DNA of 37,252 nt from Natronohydrobacter sp. GTDB lineage: Bacteria > Pseudomonadota > Alphaproteobacteria > Rhodobacterales > Rhodobacteraceae. Position 1 is the first letter of the stretch; every line of letters begins with the position of its first letter. The translations under genes were made by a program, and so were the position numbers. The stretch is taken from contig JAFIEM010000025.1 of NCBI GenBank assembly GCA_020832555.1, positions 1 to 37,252 of the forward strand. The letters run 5' to 3'. A model generated the notes under the pieces. It ran no database searches. It saw only the letters and a program-made list of their open reading frames with translations, and was not told the origin of the DNA. Positions 25,309 to 33,674 of the stretch are shown in pieces.

Positions 25309-26788
25309 TCGCCTCGGCCATATGCGGGGCGCGCACCTCGCTTTCCCCCTCCAGATCCGCAATCGTCCGCGCCACCCGCAACAGCCGGTGATAACCCCGC
25401 GCCGTCAACCCGAAACGCTCAGCCGCGCGTGTCAGAAGTGCGCGCCCCTCGCTGTCCGGGCGTGCGATCTCCTCCAATAGCGCGCCTTCCGCATCGGCAT
25501 TGACGCGGCACCCCTCATAGCCCTGATACCGCGCCGCCTGCCGCGCGCGCGCCTGTGCCACCCGCGCCGCCACAATGGCCGAACTGTCGCCGGAAGCGGG
25601 CAGGTCCAGATCCGAAAAGGCCACAGGCGGCACCTCGACCCGCAGATCGAAGCGGTCCATCAGCGGCCCGGAAATGCGGCCCATATAGTCCTCACCGCAG
25701 GCAGGTGCCCGCCCACAAGCCCGCGCCGGTTCCGACAGGTAGCCGCATTTGCAGGGATTGGCCGCTGCGACCAGCAGAAAGCGGCAGGGATAGCGGATAT
25801 GCGCATTGGCCCGCGCCACGACCACTTCGCCGGTTTCAATCGGCTGGCGCAGCGTTTCCAGTACCATGCGCGGAAACTCCGGCAATTCATCCAGAAACAG
25901 CACACCATTATGTGCCAGCGAAATCTCGCCCGGTTTGGCCCCCTTGCCGCCCCCCACAATCGCCGCGACCGAGGCCGTGTGATGCGGCTCGCGAAACGGC
26001 CTGACCCGCGAAATCCCGCCCTGATCCAGAAGCCCCGCGATGGAATGAATCATAGAGGTTTCCAGCGCCTCTGCGGGGCTGAGTTCCGGCAGGATGCCCG
26101 GCAGACGCGCCGCCAGCATCGACTTGCCCGATCCGGGCGTGCCCACCATCAGCATATGATGCCGCCCCGCCGCCGCGATCTCCAGCGCCCGTTTCGCGCG
26201 TTCCTGCCCTTTGACGTCGAACAGATCGCGCACCCCGCTGTCACGGATCACCTCGCCGGGGCGCGCGGGCGCAAGCGGGGCCTGTCCGGAATAATGCCGG
26301 ATTACCTGCGCCAGGGATGATGGTGCGATAACCCGCGTGGCCTCGACCCAGGCCGCTTCCGGTCCCGATCCGGCTGGGCAGACCAGCACATGCCCCCCCT
26401 CTGCTGCCGTCATCGCCGCGGGCAAAGCCCCTGCAACGGCGACCAGCGTCCCATCCAGCGACAATTCCCCCAGTGCGACAGTATCGGCAATCTCCTCTGC
26501 CGGCAAAATCTCCAGCGCCGCCAAGAGCGCCATCGCAATCGGCAGATCGAAATGCGATCCCTCTTTCGGCATATCCGCAGGGGACAGGTTGATCGTGATC
26601 CGCTTGGACGGCAGCGCCACGGACAGCGCCGACAGGGCCGCGCGCACCCTTTCGCGCGCTTCCGACACGGCCTTGTCCGGCAGACCCACGATCTGAAAGG
26701 ACGGCAAACCGGGCGAGAGCGCGCATTGCACCTCCACCAATCGCGCCTCGATCCCCTCAAACGCCACTGTCAGGGCGCGTATTCCCAT
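25265..26788 (-). CDS. comM: YifB/ComM-family Mg-chelatase-like AAA+ ATPase
   Basis: 507 residues from the ATG at 26788 (MGIRALTVAFEG, the normal ComM start; a longer frame reaches 26815). Order: N-terminal Lon-like domain (ALSPGLPSFQIVGLPDKAVSEARERVRAAL), AAA+ core with Walker A GTPGSGKS and Walker B GVLFLDELPEF, a Cys-rich insert (NPCKCGY, CGRAPACGEDY) that probably binds zinc, and a C-terminal Mg-chelatase-type lid (GLTARGYHRLLRVARTIADLE). ComM is a hexameric helicase that promotes branch migration during natural transformation in other bacteria. Many genomes carry it without obvious competence genes, and none are seen here. It is divergent from rpoHII. Confidence 0.95.
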   Translation of the reverse strand: MGIRALTVAFEGIEARLVEVQCALSPGLPSFQIVGLPDKAVSEARERVRAALSALSVALPSKRITINLSPADMPKEGSHFDLPIAMALLAALEILPAEEIADTVALGELSLDGTLVAVAGALPAAMTAAEGGHVLVCPAGSGPEAAWVEATRVIAPSSLAQVIRHYSGQAPLAPARPGEVIRDSGVRDLFDVKGQERAKRALEIAAAGRHHMLMVGTPGSGKSMLAARLPGILPELSPAEALETSMIHSIAGLLDQGGISRVRPFREPHHTASVAAIVGGGKGAKPGEISLAHNGVLFLDELPEFPRMVLETLRQPIETGEVVVARANAHIRYPCRFLLVAAANPCKCGYLSEPARACGRAPACGEDYMGRISGPLMDRFDLRVEVPPVAFSDLDLPASGDSSAIVAARVAQARARQAARYQGYEGCRVNADAEGALLEEIARPDSEGRALLTRAAERFGLTARGYHRLLRVARTIADLEGESEVRAPHMAEAISYRLMGVPEAVAG

Positions 26789-26897
26789 GATCACCCCCAC
26801 GCATCGCCCAAGCATGCGCCAACAACCCTTGAAATTTGGTTAACGAAACCTTCCACCCGCTCTGCACGCAGTTGTGAAAGAATATTTCGTATTCGTG

Positions 26898-26925
26898 TGA
26901 ACCAAAGCCTGCACCGATGCGTAAC
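26898..26925 (+). promoter_or_regulatory. candidate RpoE (ECF11-type) promoter for rpoHII
   Basis: TGAACC at 26898-26903 and CGTAAC at 26920-26925 with 16 bases between them. From memory, the ECF11/ChrR-controlled RpoE consensus in Rhodobacter is close to TGATCC with CGTAAG at this spacing, and rpoHII is a known RpoE target in R. sphaeroides. Transcription would start near 26932, giving a 5' leader of about 23 bases before the ATG at 26955. One mismatch is present in each box. The presence of an RpoE-ChrR pair in this genome cannot be checked from the window. Confidence 0.42.
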
Positions 26926-26954
26926 ATTCACAAACGCGCTTGCAGGGGGAACTG

Positions 26955-27833
26955 ATGGCACTGGATTTTACCGAAGATCGCCGCATGTCACGCCAAGCCA
27001 TGAAGGCCGAGCTTCTGGACGCCGAGACCGAGACCATGCTGGCCCGCGCCTGGCGCGACCAGCGCGACGAACAGGCGCTGCACCGGCTGATCACGGCCTA
27101 TATGCGGCTGGCGATTTCGATGGCGGGCAAGTTCCGCCGCTATGGCGCACCGATGAATGATCTCATTCAGGAAGCCGGGCTTGGCCTGATGAAAGCCGCC
27201 GAGAAATTTGACCCGGACCGGGGCGTGCGCTTCTCCACCTATGCGGTATGGTGGATCCGCGCCAGCATTCAGGACTATGTGATGCGCAACTGGTCGATGG
27301 TGCGCACCGGCTCCACCTCCAGCCAGAAAACGCTGTTTTTCAATCTGCGCCGTGTGCAGGCCAAATTCGAACGCGAGGCGATGGCGCGGGGCGAGGAACT
27401 GGACGGGCACCAGTTGCGCGAAATGATCTCGCGCGAAGTCGGCGTGTCCTTGCAGGATGTCGAGATGATGGAGGGGCGTTTGTCCGGCTCTGACTTCTCG
27501 TTGAACGCCATGCAATCGAGCGACGAGGACGGGCGCGAATGGATCGACGCGCTGGAAGATGAAAACGCGCAGGCCGATATTGCGGTCGAACAGGCGCATG
27601 ACATGGCACAACTGCGCGACTGGCTGGTTGCCGCCATGCAGGGCCTGTCCGAACGCGAACGCTTCATCGTGCGCGAACGCAAGCTGCGCGATGATCCCCG
27701 CACGCTGGAATCGCTGGGTGAGGAACTGGGCCTGTCCAAGGAACGCATCCGCCAGGTCGAGGCCGCCGCCTTCCAGAAAATGCGCAAGAGCCTTGAATCC
27801 CAGTCGAAAGAAGTGTTCCACTTCCTCGCATGA
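26955..27833 (+). CDS. rpoH2: RNA polymerase sigma-32 factor, RpoHII type
   Basis: 292-residue sigma factor of the RpoH group. Region 2 contains FRRYGAPMNDLIQEAGLGLMKAAEKFDPDRG and FSTYAVWWIRASIQDYVMRNWSMVR; the RpoH box is QKTLFFNLR at 124-132; region 4 ends with LGLSKERIRQVEAAAFQKMR, the -35-recognising helix-turn-helix. GSTSSQK and the MALD start resemble Rhodobacter RpoHII rather than RpoHI (by recall). RpoHII there drives genes for singlet-oxygen and oxidative stress. The start ATG at 26955 has SD AGGGGGA; a TTG at 26940 overlaps that SD. It is followed by an ATGA-coupled ChaN-like gene. Confidence 0.92.
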   Translation: MALDFTEDRRMSRQAMKAELLDAETETMLARAWRDQRDEQALHRLITAYMRLAISMAGKFRRYGAPMNDLIQEAGLGLMKAAEKFDPDRGVRFSTYAVWWIRASIQDYVMRNWSMVRTGSTSSQKTLFFNLRRVQAKFEREAMARGEELDGHQLREMISREVGVSLQDVEMMEGRLSGSDFSLNAMQSSDEDGREWIDALEDENAQADIAVEQAHDMAQLRDWLVAAMQGLSERERFIVRERKLRDDPRTLESLGEELGLSKERIRQVEAAAFQKMRKSLESQSKEVFHFLA

Positions 27834-28627
27834 TCCTGCGAACCCTTGCTGCCGCGACGCTGGCCCTGCCCGCTGTCGCGGCGGAAATCACCCCTGACGC
27901 CCTCGACACCCTGCCAGATGCGCAGGTCGTTTTTCTGGGCGAAGTGCATGACAACCCCCTGCACCATACCCACCAGACCCGCGCCGTGACCACGATTGCA
28001 CCTCGCGCGCTGGTGTTCGAAATGCTGACCCCGGAACAGGCCGCGCGCATCCCCGCGCCTTTGCCCGATCAGGATGCGCTCGGCACGCTGCTGGATTGGG
28101 ACGCTAGCGGCTGGCCCGATTTCGCGATGTATTATCCGATCTTTGCTGCCGCGCCCGGTGCCGCAATCTTTGGCGCAGCCCTTCCGCGCGAGGCCGCCCG
28201 CGCCACTCTGCAAGACGGCATCGCCGCCCATTTCCCCGCCGACCCGGCACAATTCGGACTGAACACCCCGCTGCCCCCCGACGATCAGACCTCGCGAGAG
28301 GCCCATCAGGCCCGCGCCCATTGCGACATGCTCCCCGAGAACCTGTTGCCCGGCATGGTCGCAATCCAGCGTTTGCGCGATGCCCTGCTGGCCGAGGCCG
28401 CCTTGCGCGCCCATGCCGAAACTGGCGGCCCGGTGGTCGTGATCACCGGCACCGAACACGCACGCAAGGATATTGGCGCCCCGCTGAAACTGGCCCGCGC
28501 CGCGCCAGAAATCACCCAGCTTTCCCTCGGTCAGTTCGAACACGCGCAGGACACAGCCCCGCCCCATGACCTGTGGCTTGTCACCGACCCCCATCCCCGC
28601 CCCGACCCGTGCGACGCCTTCCGCTGA
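27830..28627 (+). CDS. ChaN-family haem/iron-binding protein
   Basis: 265 residues with a short Sec signal peptide (MILRTLAAATLALPAVA, cleavage near AVA-AE) and no lipobox, so periplasmic or secreted. VVFLGEVHDNPLHH is the signature strand and loop of the ChaN (DUF399, Tiki/TraB-like) family, which binds haem cofacially in Campylobacter ChaN. LVFEMLTPEQ, WDASGWPDFAMYYPIF and VVVITGTEHARKDIG are also family-like. The start overlaps the rpoHII stop by four bases (ATGA), so production is coupled to the stress sigma factor. The biochemical role in this lineage is unproven. Confidence 0.88.
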   Translation: MILRTLAAATLALPAVAAEITPDALDTLPDAQVVFLGEVHDNPLHHTHQTRAVTTIAPRALVFEMLTPEQAARIPAPLPDQDALGTLLDWDASGWPDFAMYYPIFAAAPGAAIFGAALPREAARATLQDGIAAHFPADPAQFGLNTPLPPDDQTSREAHQARAHCDMLPENLLPGMVAIQRLRDALLAEAALRAHAETGGPVVVITGTEHARKDIGAPLKLARAAPEITQLSLGQFEHAQDTAPPHDLWLVTDPHPRPDPCDAFR

Positions 28628-28700
28628 TCCGCCGGGGCTTTCGCTTCCCGCCCCAAGCGCGTAATCATGGCGCAACTGACCCCAAGCACAGGGCCTGACC

Positions 28701-29891
28701 ATGCTGGCAACCAAGCGCGTGACACTCATCATCGGGGGCGGCATTGCGGCCTATAAATGCCTCGACCTGATCCGCCAGTTGCGCGCGGCAGGGGCCAGCG
28801 TGACCCCGGTCCTCACCCGCGCCGCCACGCAATTCGTCACCCCCATGTCGGTCGCGGCTTTGGCCGGATCACAGGTCTATCAGGATCTGTTCGACCTGAA
28901 GGACGAGGCAGAAATGGGCCATATCCAACTGTCCCGCGCCTCTGACCTGATCGTGGTCGCCCCTGCCACCGCCGATCTGATGGCCAAGATGGCAGGCGGT
29001 CATGCCGATGATCTGGCCAGCACCCTGCTTCTGGCCACTGACAAGCCCGTGATGATCGCGCCTGCGATGAATGTCCGCATGTGGGAGCACCCGGCCACCC
29101 AACGCAATCTCGCACAACTGCGCGCCGATGGCGTGCAAGTTATCGGCCCGAATTCCGGCGATATGGCTTGCGGCGAATTTGGCCCCGGTCGCATGTCCGA
29201 ACCTGCAGAGATTGTCGCCGCCATCGCCGCGCAGATCACCCCCGGCCCGCTCTCGGGCAAGCGCATCCTTGTCACGTCCGGACCGACCCATGAACCGATT
29301 GACCCCGTGCGCTACATCGCCAACCGCTCCTCTGGCGCGCAGGGCACCGCGATTGCGCGTGCGCTGCGCGATCTGGGGGCCGAGGTGGTGTTCGTCACCG
29401 GCCCCGCCACAGTGCCGCCGCCCGAGGGCGTTACGCTCCAGAAAATCGAAACCGCGCGCGAAATGCTGGACGCCTGCCTTGCCGCGCTGCCTGTGGATGC
29501 TGCGGTCATGGCAGCGGCTGTGGCGGATTGGCGCGTCGCGTCCGACTTCACGCAAAAGATCAAGAAAGGCCCGCAAGGCATTCCGAAACTGGAACTTTCC
29601 GAAAACCCGGACATCCTCGCAACGATCTCAACCCACACCCAGCGCCCCCGCCTTGTCGTGGGCTTCGCGGCTGAAACCGAGAATGTCATCGCCCATGCCA
29701 CCGCCAAGCGCGCGCGCAAAGGCTGTGACTGGATCGTAGCGAATGATGTCTCGCCCGCGACCGGCATCATGGGCGGGAGCGAAAACGCCGTGCATCTGAT
29801 CACCGAAACCGGCACCGAGGACTGGCCGCGCCTGCCGAAAGCCGAAGTCGCCACCCGCCTTGCCGCCCGCATCGCAGAGGCGCTGACATGA
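28701..29891 (+). CDS. coaBC: bifunctional phosphopantothenoylcysteine decarboxylase / phosphopantothenate-cysteine ligase
   Basis: 396-residue fused enzyme for two steps of coenzyme A synthesis. The CoaC half (about 1-185) has [14 protein letters not shown] (FMN-binding), [23 protein letters not shown], the PAMNVRMW substrate clamp, and [15 protein letters not shown], which carries the catalytic Cys. The CoaB half has [23 protein letters not shown] (CTP site), [15 protein letters not shown] and KIKKG, where the Lys forms the acyl-cytidylate pocket. The start ATG at 28701 is 73 bases after the ChaN stop. Its stop overlaps dut (ATGA), the usual alphaproteobacterial coaBC-dut pair. Confidence 0.96.
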   Translation: MLATKRVTLIIGGGIAAYKCLDLIRQLRAAGASVTPVLTRAATQFVTPMSVAALAGSQVYQDLFDLKDEAEMGHIQLSRASDLIVVAPATADLMAKMAGGHADDLASTLLLATDKPVMIAPAMNVRMWEHPATQRNLAQLRADGVQVIGPNSGDMACGEFGPGRMSEPAEIVAAIAAQITPGPLSGKRILVTSGPTHEPIDPVRYIANRSSGAQGTAIARALRDLGAEVVFVTGPATVPPPEGVTLQKIETAREMLDACLAALPVDAAVMAAAVADWRVASDFTQKIKKGPQGIPKLELSENPDILATISTHTQRPRLVVGFAAETENVIAHATAKRARKGCDWIVANDVSPATGIMGGSENAVHLITETGTEDWPRLPKAEVATRLAARIAEALT

Positions 29892-30352
29892 TCACAGTGA
29901 AGTTCCAGCGCCTGCCCGGTTTCGACCCCGAAATCCCGCTGCCAGACTACGCCACCGCAGGCGCAGCCGGGGCCGATATTCGCGCCAACCTGCCCGCCGA
30001 GGACCGCGCCAGTGGCCTGACTCTCGCGCCTCTGGCGCGCTTGCTTGTGCCCACCGGCCTTGCCTGCGCCATCCCGGCGGGGTTTGAAATGCAGATCCGT
30101 GCCCGTTCCGGTCTGGCGCTGCGCCACGGCATCACCCTGCCCAATGCCCCCGCGACCATCGACAGCGACTATCGCGGCCCGATTGGCGTGATCCTGCTGA
30201 ACCTTGGCGATGCGCCCTTCGTGATCGAACATGGCGCGCGGATTGCGCAGATCGTCATTGCTCCGATTGCACAGGCGCGCTTCACCCTGACCGAAACACT
30301 GGACGAAACCGACCGCGGCGCGGGCGGTTTCGGCTCCACCGGAACCGCGTGA
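29888..30352 (+). CDS. dut: dUTP diphosphatase
   Basis: 154-residue trimeric dUTPase, which hydrolyses dUTP to dUMP and keeps uracil out of DNA. All five motifs are present: [10 protein letters not shown] (motif 1), [10 protein letters not shown] (2), [20 protein letters not shown] (3, with the catalytic Asp and Tyr of the uracil hairpin), [10 protein letters not shown] (4) and [10 protein letters not shown] (5, the flexible C-terminal arm). Length is normal. It overlaps coaBC by four bases and ends one base before the MoeB-like gene, so all three are probably one message. Confidence 0.97.
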   Translation: MITVKFQRLPGFDPEIPLPDYATAGAAGADIRANLPAEDRASGLTLAPLARLLVPTGLACAIPAGFEMQIRARSGLALRHGITLPNAPATIDSDYRGPIGVILLNLGDAPFVIEHGARIAQIVIAPIAQARFTLTETLDETDRGAGGFGSTGTA

Positions 30353-30353
30353 C

Positions 30354-31388
30354 ATGGGCTTCGTCCTTTTCCTGATGGCCGCGCTCTGGGCCTTGGGTTG
30401 GGTCATGAAAACCCCCATCCGCGCGCGCCTTGTGATGATCGGCGTGATCTATGTCGCAGTGGTCATCGCGCAACTTGTCCTGCCGGAGACCGCCGAATTG
30501 CGCCGCGCCACAGGCGGCGATGTGCGCCCCTGGCTGGTGCTGGGCGGGGTCGTGGCACTGGGCTTCGGCTATAGCCGCCTGATCACCCGCCTGCGCCGCA
30601 AGACCCCGGCCCCGGCACCGCAGCCCAACCCCGACAGCTTGGGCGAAGCCGAACTGAACCGCTACGCCCGCCACATCATCCTGCGCGAAATCGGCGGGAC
30701 CGGGCAGAAGAAGCTGAAATCCGCCAAGGTGCTGGTCGTGGGGGCTGGCGGGCTTGGTTCGCCTGCGCTTCTGTATCTCGCGGCAGCCGGCGTGGGCACG
30801 ATCGGCGTGATCGACGATGACACGGTCGATGGCTCGAACCTGCAACGCCAGATCATCCACACCGACACGCGCATCGGCATGCCCAAGGTATTCTCTGCGC
30901 AAGCCGCGATGGAGGCGCTCAACCCCTTCATCACCGTGCGCCCCTACAACCGCAGGCTGGATGCAGACACCGCCGAAACCCTGTTCCGCGACTATGACCT
31001 GATCCTCGACGGCACCGACAATTTCGACACGCGCTATCTGGTCAACCGCGCCGCTGTGGCCACCGGCAAACCCCTGATCGCCGCCGCCATCACCCAATGG
31101 GAAGGCCAGATCAGCCTCTATCACCCTGCAACGGATGCGCCCTGCTACGAATGTATCTTCCCCCAGCGCCCCGCCCCAGGTCTGGCGCCCTCCTGCGCCG
31201 AAGCGGGTGTCATCGCGCCGCTTCCGGGCATCCTTGGCACGATGATGGCGAATGAAGCGGTCAAGGAAATCACCGGCGCGGGCACCGGTCTGCGCGGGCG
31301 CATGATCCTGTGGGACGCACTCCATTCCGACAGCCGCACCCTGCGCATCAAGCGCCGCGCGGATTGCGCCTGCTGCGCCGAAGCGTAG
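30354..31388 (+). CDS. moeB: membrane-anchored MoeB/ThiF-family E1-like adenylyltransferase
   Basis: 344 residues. The E1-like domain (from about 95) carries GAGGLGS (130-136) for ATP, the adenylation segment DDDTVDGSNLQRQ, DGTDNFDTRY, Cys281 in SCAEAGVIAPLPG at the position of the transfer Cys, and two CxxC zinc pairs (264/267 and 338/341). Such enzymes adenylate the C-terminal Gly-Gly of MoaD or ThiS for sulfur transfer. Unusually, the first 80 residues hold three hydrophobic segments (about 3-18, 27-43, 60-75) followed by a Pro-rich linker (PAPAPQPNP), which would fix the enzyme to the membrane. moaD and moaE are only 4 kb downstream. A ThiF role is the alternative. Confidence 0.88.
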   Translation: MGFVLFLMAALWALGWVMKTPIRARLVMIGVIYVAVVIAQLVLPETAELRRATGGDVRPWLVLGGVVALGFGYSRLITRLRRKTPAPAPQPNPDSLGEAELNRYARHIILREIGGTGQKKLKSAKVLVVGAGGLGSPALLYLAAAGVGTIGVIDDDTVDGSNLQRQIIHTDTRIGMPKVFSAQAAMEALNPFITVRPYNRRLDADTAETLFRDYDLILDGTDNFDTRYLVNRAAVATGKPLIAAAITQWEGQISLYHPATDAPCYECIFPQRPAPGLAPSCAEAGVIAPLPGILGTMMANEAVKEITGAGTGLRGRMILWDALHSDSRTLRIKRRADCACCAEA

Positions 31389-31430
31389 CGCACGACCTCT
31401 GGAATGCCCGCCCGCGCGCCAGCGCGGGCA

Positions 31431-31482
31431 GCGCCCGCGAATGGCATCGGGTCGGGTGGGTGGGCCATGAGCGGGCGCTTTT
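31431..31482 (+). terminator. terminator-like hairpin with a G-rich loop, after moeB
   Basis: GCGCCCGC (31431-31438) pairs with GCGGGCGC (31471-31478); inside, after a GA/GA internal loop, ATGGC (31441-31445) pairs with GCCAT (31464-31468), and four T follow. The loop holds four GGG runs (31449-31464). Just upstream lies a second hairpin, GCCCGCGC / GCGCGGGC (31410-31429). The short T-run makes this a weaker terminator than the others in the window. Confidence 0.55.
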
Positions 31483-31506
31483 CACCGTAGCACTCAAAGC
31501 CGCACC

Positions 31507-33486
31507 TTACAGCACCAGCTTCACCCGCATGAAGCCCCGCGCATCCACCCCCAACACTTCGGGGTCATGATCCGCGATCATGTCCAGATGGGCATGGGCC
31601 GCAACGCCCGTGCGCAGGATCACACTGGCCTCGGCGACAGGTTGCAGTCGAAACGGCGCCTCTGCCAGGACCGCCAGACAGTCGCGTTCTGCCACATAAG
31701 CGCGCAGCACTTCGCGCGTGACACTTGCATCCTCGAACACCACAGAGGCAGGCCCGGTGCCCTGAAACCCGCCCGCCCCATGCGCGCGGAAACTGTTGGT
31801 GCAGACAACGAATTCTGCCGCCGGGTCCAGCGGCTTGCCCTGCCATGTCACATTGCGGATCCGCCCATGACCGGGGTCCAGATCCTCGCCCAGATAGGTG
31901 AACCGTGCAGGCGCGGTCAGGTCGATCTCATAGTCCAACCCGTAAAGCATCTCGAAATTATAGCCCGGAAAGGCCGGGTCCATCAGATATTGCTCGGCCA
32001 GCCCCGGATGGATCTGATGATAGGCCGAAGCCGCGCGCTCCATCCACATCAGCAGATCCGCGCCCGTCAGCCGCACCGCCGCGATCCGGTTGGGATAGAC
32101 ATACAGATCCGCCAGCGAGCGGCAGGTCAGAATCCCTGCCTCGATATTGGTGAAATTCCGCGCGCCCCCCAACCCCCCGGCCTTGGAGGGGGCGACCGAG
32201 GACAGCAGCGGAAGATCGGCCAGCGGCGTGCCTGCCAGTCGCTGCGCCACAAAATCGCGTTGCGCTTCCGCCACCAGTGCCGTGGCGGCGCTCTGTCCCA
32301 GATAGACAAAAAACGAATTGATCGGCACCGCACTGCGCCCGATGGGCTGGCGGATGCTTTCCAGAACCGCCTCATGCGCCCGCGCGACGATCTTGCGCAC
32401 TTTCGGACTGTTCAGCGGCGTGCGCGTCCGGGCAGGTTCCGGCATCTGAAACCGGCTCGACGCATCGCGCAGCGAACGGGTCTCGACATCTGACGACAGG
32501 ATCTCCCACTGCCCGCCCGACCGCACCAGCTTCAGGTCGATCAGCCCCAGATGCGAACCGAAAAACCCGCTCATCACAGTGGGCTTGCCGCAGATCGTGC
32601 CGCGCTCGATATCGACTCCCGGAATATCGGCAAAGGCCGGCGAGGGGAAAACCTGATGGCTATGCCCGCTCAGGATCAGATCCACCCCGTCAATCCCGGC
32701 CAGCGGAATGACGGCGTTTTCCATATTCTCGGTATGTCGGATCGGCCCGATCCCCGAATGGGCCAGCAGCACCACCAGATCGGCCCCCGCCGCGCGCATC
32801 TCGGGCACATGGGCGCGTACGGCTTCCACCATGTCGCGGGTCTGGATACGCCCGTTCAGAATCTGGCGTTCCCAGATCGTGATCTGCGGCGGCGCGACAC
32901 CGATCACCCCAATACAGATCGGATGCGTTTTTCCGCTGCGATCCGTCACCTTGCGGTGCAACAGGCTGTAGGGACGCACGAAATGGCGATCCTGCAACGG
33001 GTTGCCCGCTTTCTCATTCAGGATATTGGCCGAAACGACCGGGCAATCCGCGCGCAGAAGTGCCTTGTTCAGAAACTCGATCCCGTAATTGAACTCATGG
33101 TTTCCGATGGTGATGGCGTCATAGCGCAGTGCATTCATCGCAGCCATCACCGGGTGCAGATCACCCTCTTTCAAGCCCATGTCATAGGCGAAGTAATCGC
33201 CGACCGGCGTGCCTTGCAGGAAATCGCCATTGTCGAACAACAGGCAATTCGGCACCTGCTGGCGCGCAAGGTCGACCAGTTCAGCCAGTCGCGACAGGCC
33301 CAGATCGGGATTCGGACAATCCGCATAATAGTCGTAGGGGTGCAGATGCACATGCAGATCCGTCGTCTCCATGATACGAAGATCGACCGTCGCAGAGATG
33401 GCGACACTTGACGCGAAATCCAGCCGTTCCTGTTTCATGTTCTCATGCATCTTCTCAATAGCCCTATGAGAACTTTCTTCAGACAT
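31507..33486 (-). CDS. cpdB: 2',3'-cyclic-nucleotide 2'-phosphodiesterase/3'-nucleotidase-like enzyme without signal peptide
   Basis: About 659 residues. The N-terminal metallophosphatase domain has METTDLHVHLHPYDYY (first Asp-x-His metal site), DNGDFLQGTP, GNHEFNYG and GHSHQVFP; the C-terminal 5'-nucleotidase domain begins near LNSPKVRKIV and has RLTGADLLMWME and VVCTNSFRAHGAGGF. CpdB proteins usually start with a Sec signal and act in the periplasm; here no hydrophobic N-terminus exists at any in-frame start (33585, 33486, 33447, 33435). The ATG at 33486 is a guess, since SD support is poor. It therefore looks cytoplasmic, or is exported in another way. It lies alone between moeB and divergent nudC. 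Confidence 0.85.
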   Translation of the reverse strand: MSEESSHRAIEKMHENMKQERLDFASSVAISATVDLRIMETTDLHVHLHPYDYYADCPNPDLGLSRLAELVDLARQQVPNCLLFDNGDFLQGTPVGDYFAYDMGLKEGDLHPVMAAMNALRYDAITIGNHEFNYGIEFLNKALLRADCPVVSANILNEKAGNPLQDRHFVRPYSLLHRKVTDRSGKTHPICIGVIGVAPPQITIWERQILNGRIQTRDMVEAVRAHVPEMRAAGADLVVLLAHSGIGPIRHTENMENAVIPLAGIDGVDLILSGHSHQVFPSPAFADIPGVDIERGTICGKPTVMSGFFGSHLGLIDLKLVRSGGQWEILSSDVETRSLRDASSRFQMPEPARTRTPLNSPKVRKIVARAHEAVLESIRQPIGRSAVPINSFFVYLGQSAATALVAEAQRDFVAQRLAGTPLADLPLLSSVAPSKAGGLGGARNFTNIEAGILTCRSLADLYVYPNRIAAVRLTGADLLMWMERAASAYHQIHPGLAEQYLMDPAFPGYNFEMLYGLDYEIDLTAPARFTYLGEDLDPGHGRIRNVTWQGKPLDPAAEFVVCTNSFRAHGAGGFQGTGPASVVFEDASVTREVLRAYVAERDCLAVLAEAPFRLQPVAEASVILRTGVAAHAHLDMIADHDPEVLGVDARGFMRVKLVL

Positions 33487-33520
33487 GCGGCGAAAATCTG
33501 GCCTCAATGATGATGATTTT

Positions 33521-33537
33521 GTGTCCTGACAGGGCAC
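33521..33537. promoter_or_regulatory. short inverted repeat between cpdB-like gene and nudC
   Basis: GTGTCCT-GAC-AGGGCAC, 7-base arms with one mismatch, 35 bases upstream of the chosen cpdB start in the 188-base divergent gap. It could be an operator; no regulator is suggested. The rest of the gap shows nothing I can name. Confidence 0.25.
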
Positions 33538-33674
33538 AAGCTGCGATTTCCAGTGATATTCCAGCGCATTTCCATGCACAACCACCGATTGTTGCGATTG
33601 TGAAAACCATTGCTGCCACCGGGTAAAACTGACAGTTAACCATCAGAGCGGCAGCAGAGGCAGGGACCGGAGCG

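Noticed and set aside
26829-26858. sigma-32 promoter (CTTGAA box) upstream of rpoHII
   Set aside because: A CTTGAA is present at 26829, but nothing near CCCCAT follows at the right spacing; the RpoE-like pair closer to the gene is better.
27275-28744. 489-codon minus-strand frame opposite rpoHII and the ChaN-like gene
   Set aside because: No recognisable domain, antisense to two coupled genes with firm motifs.
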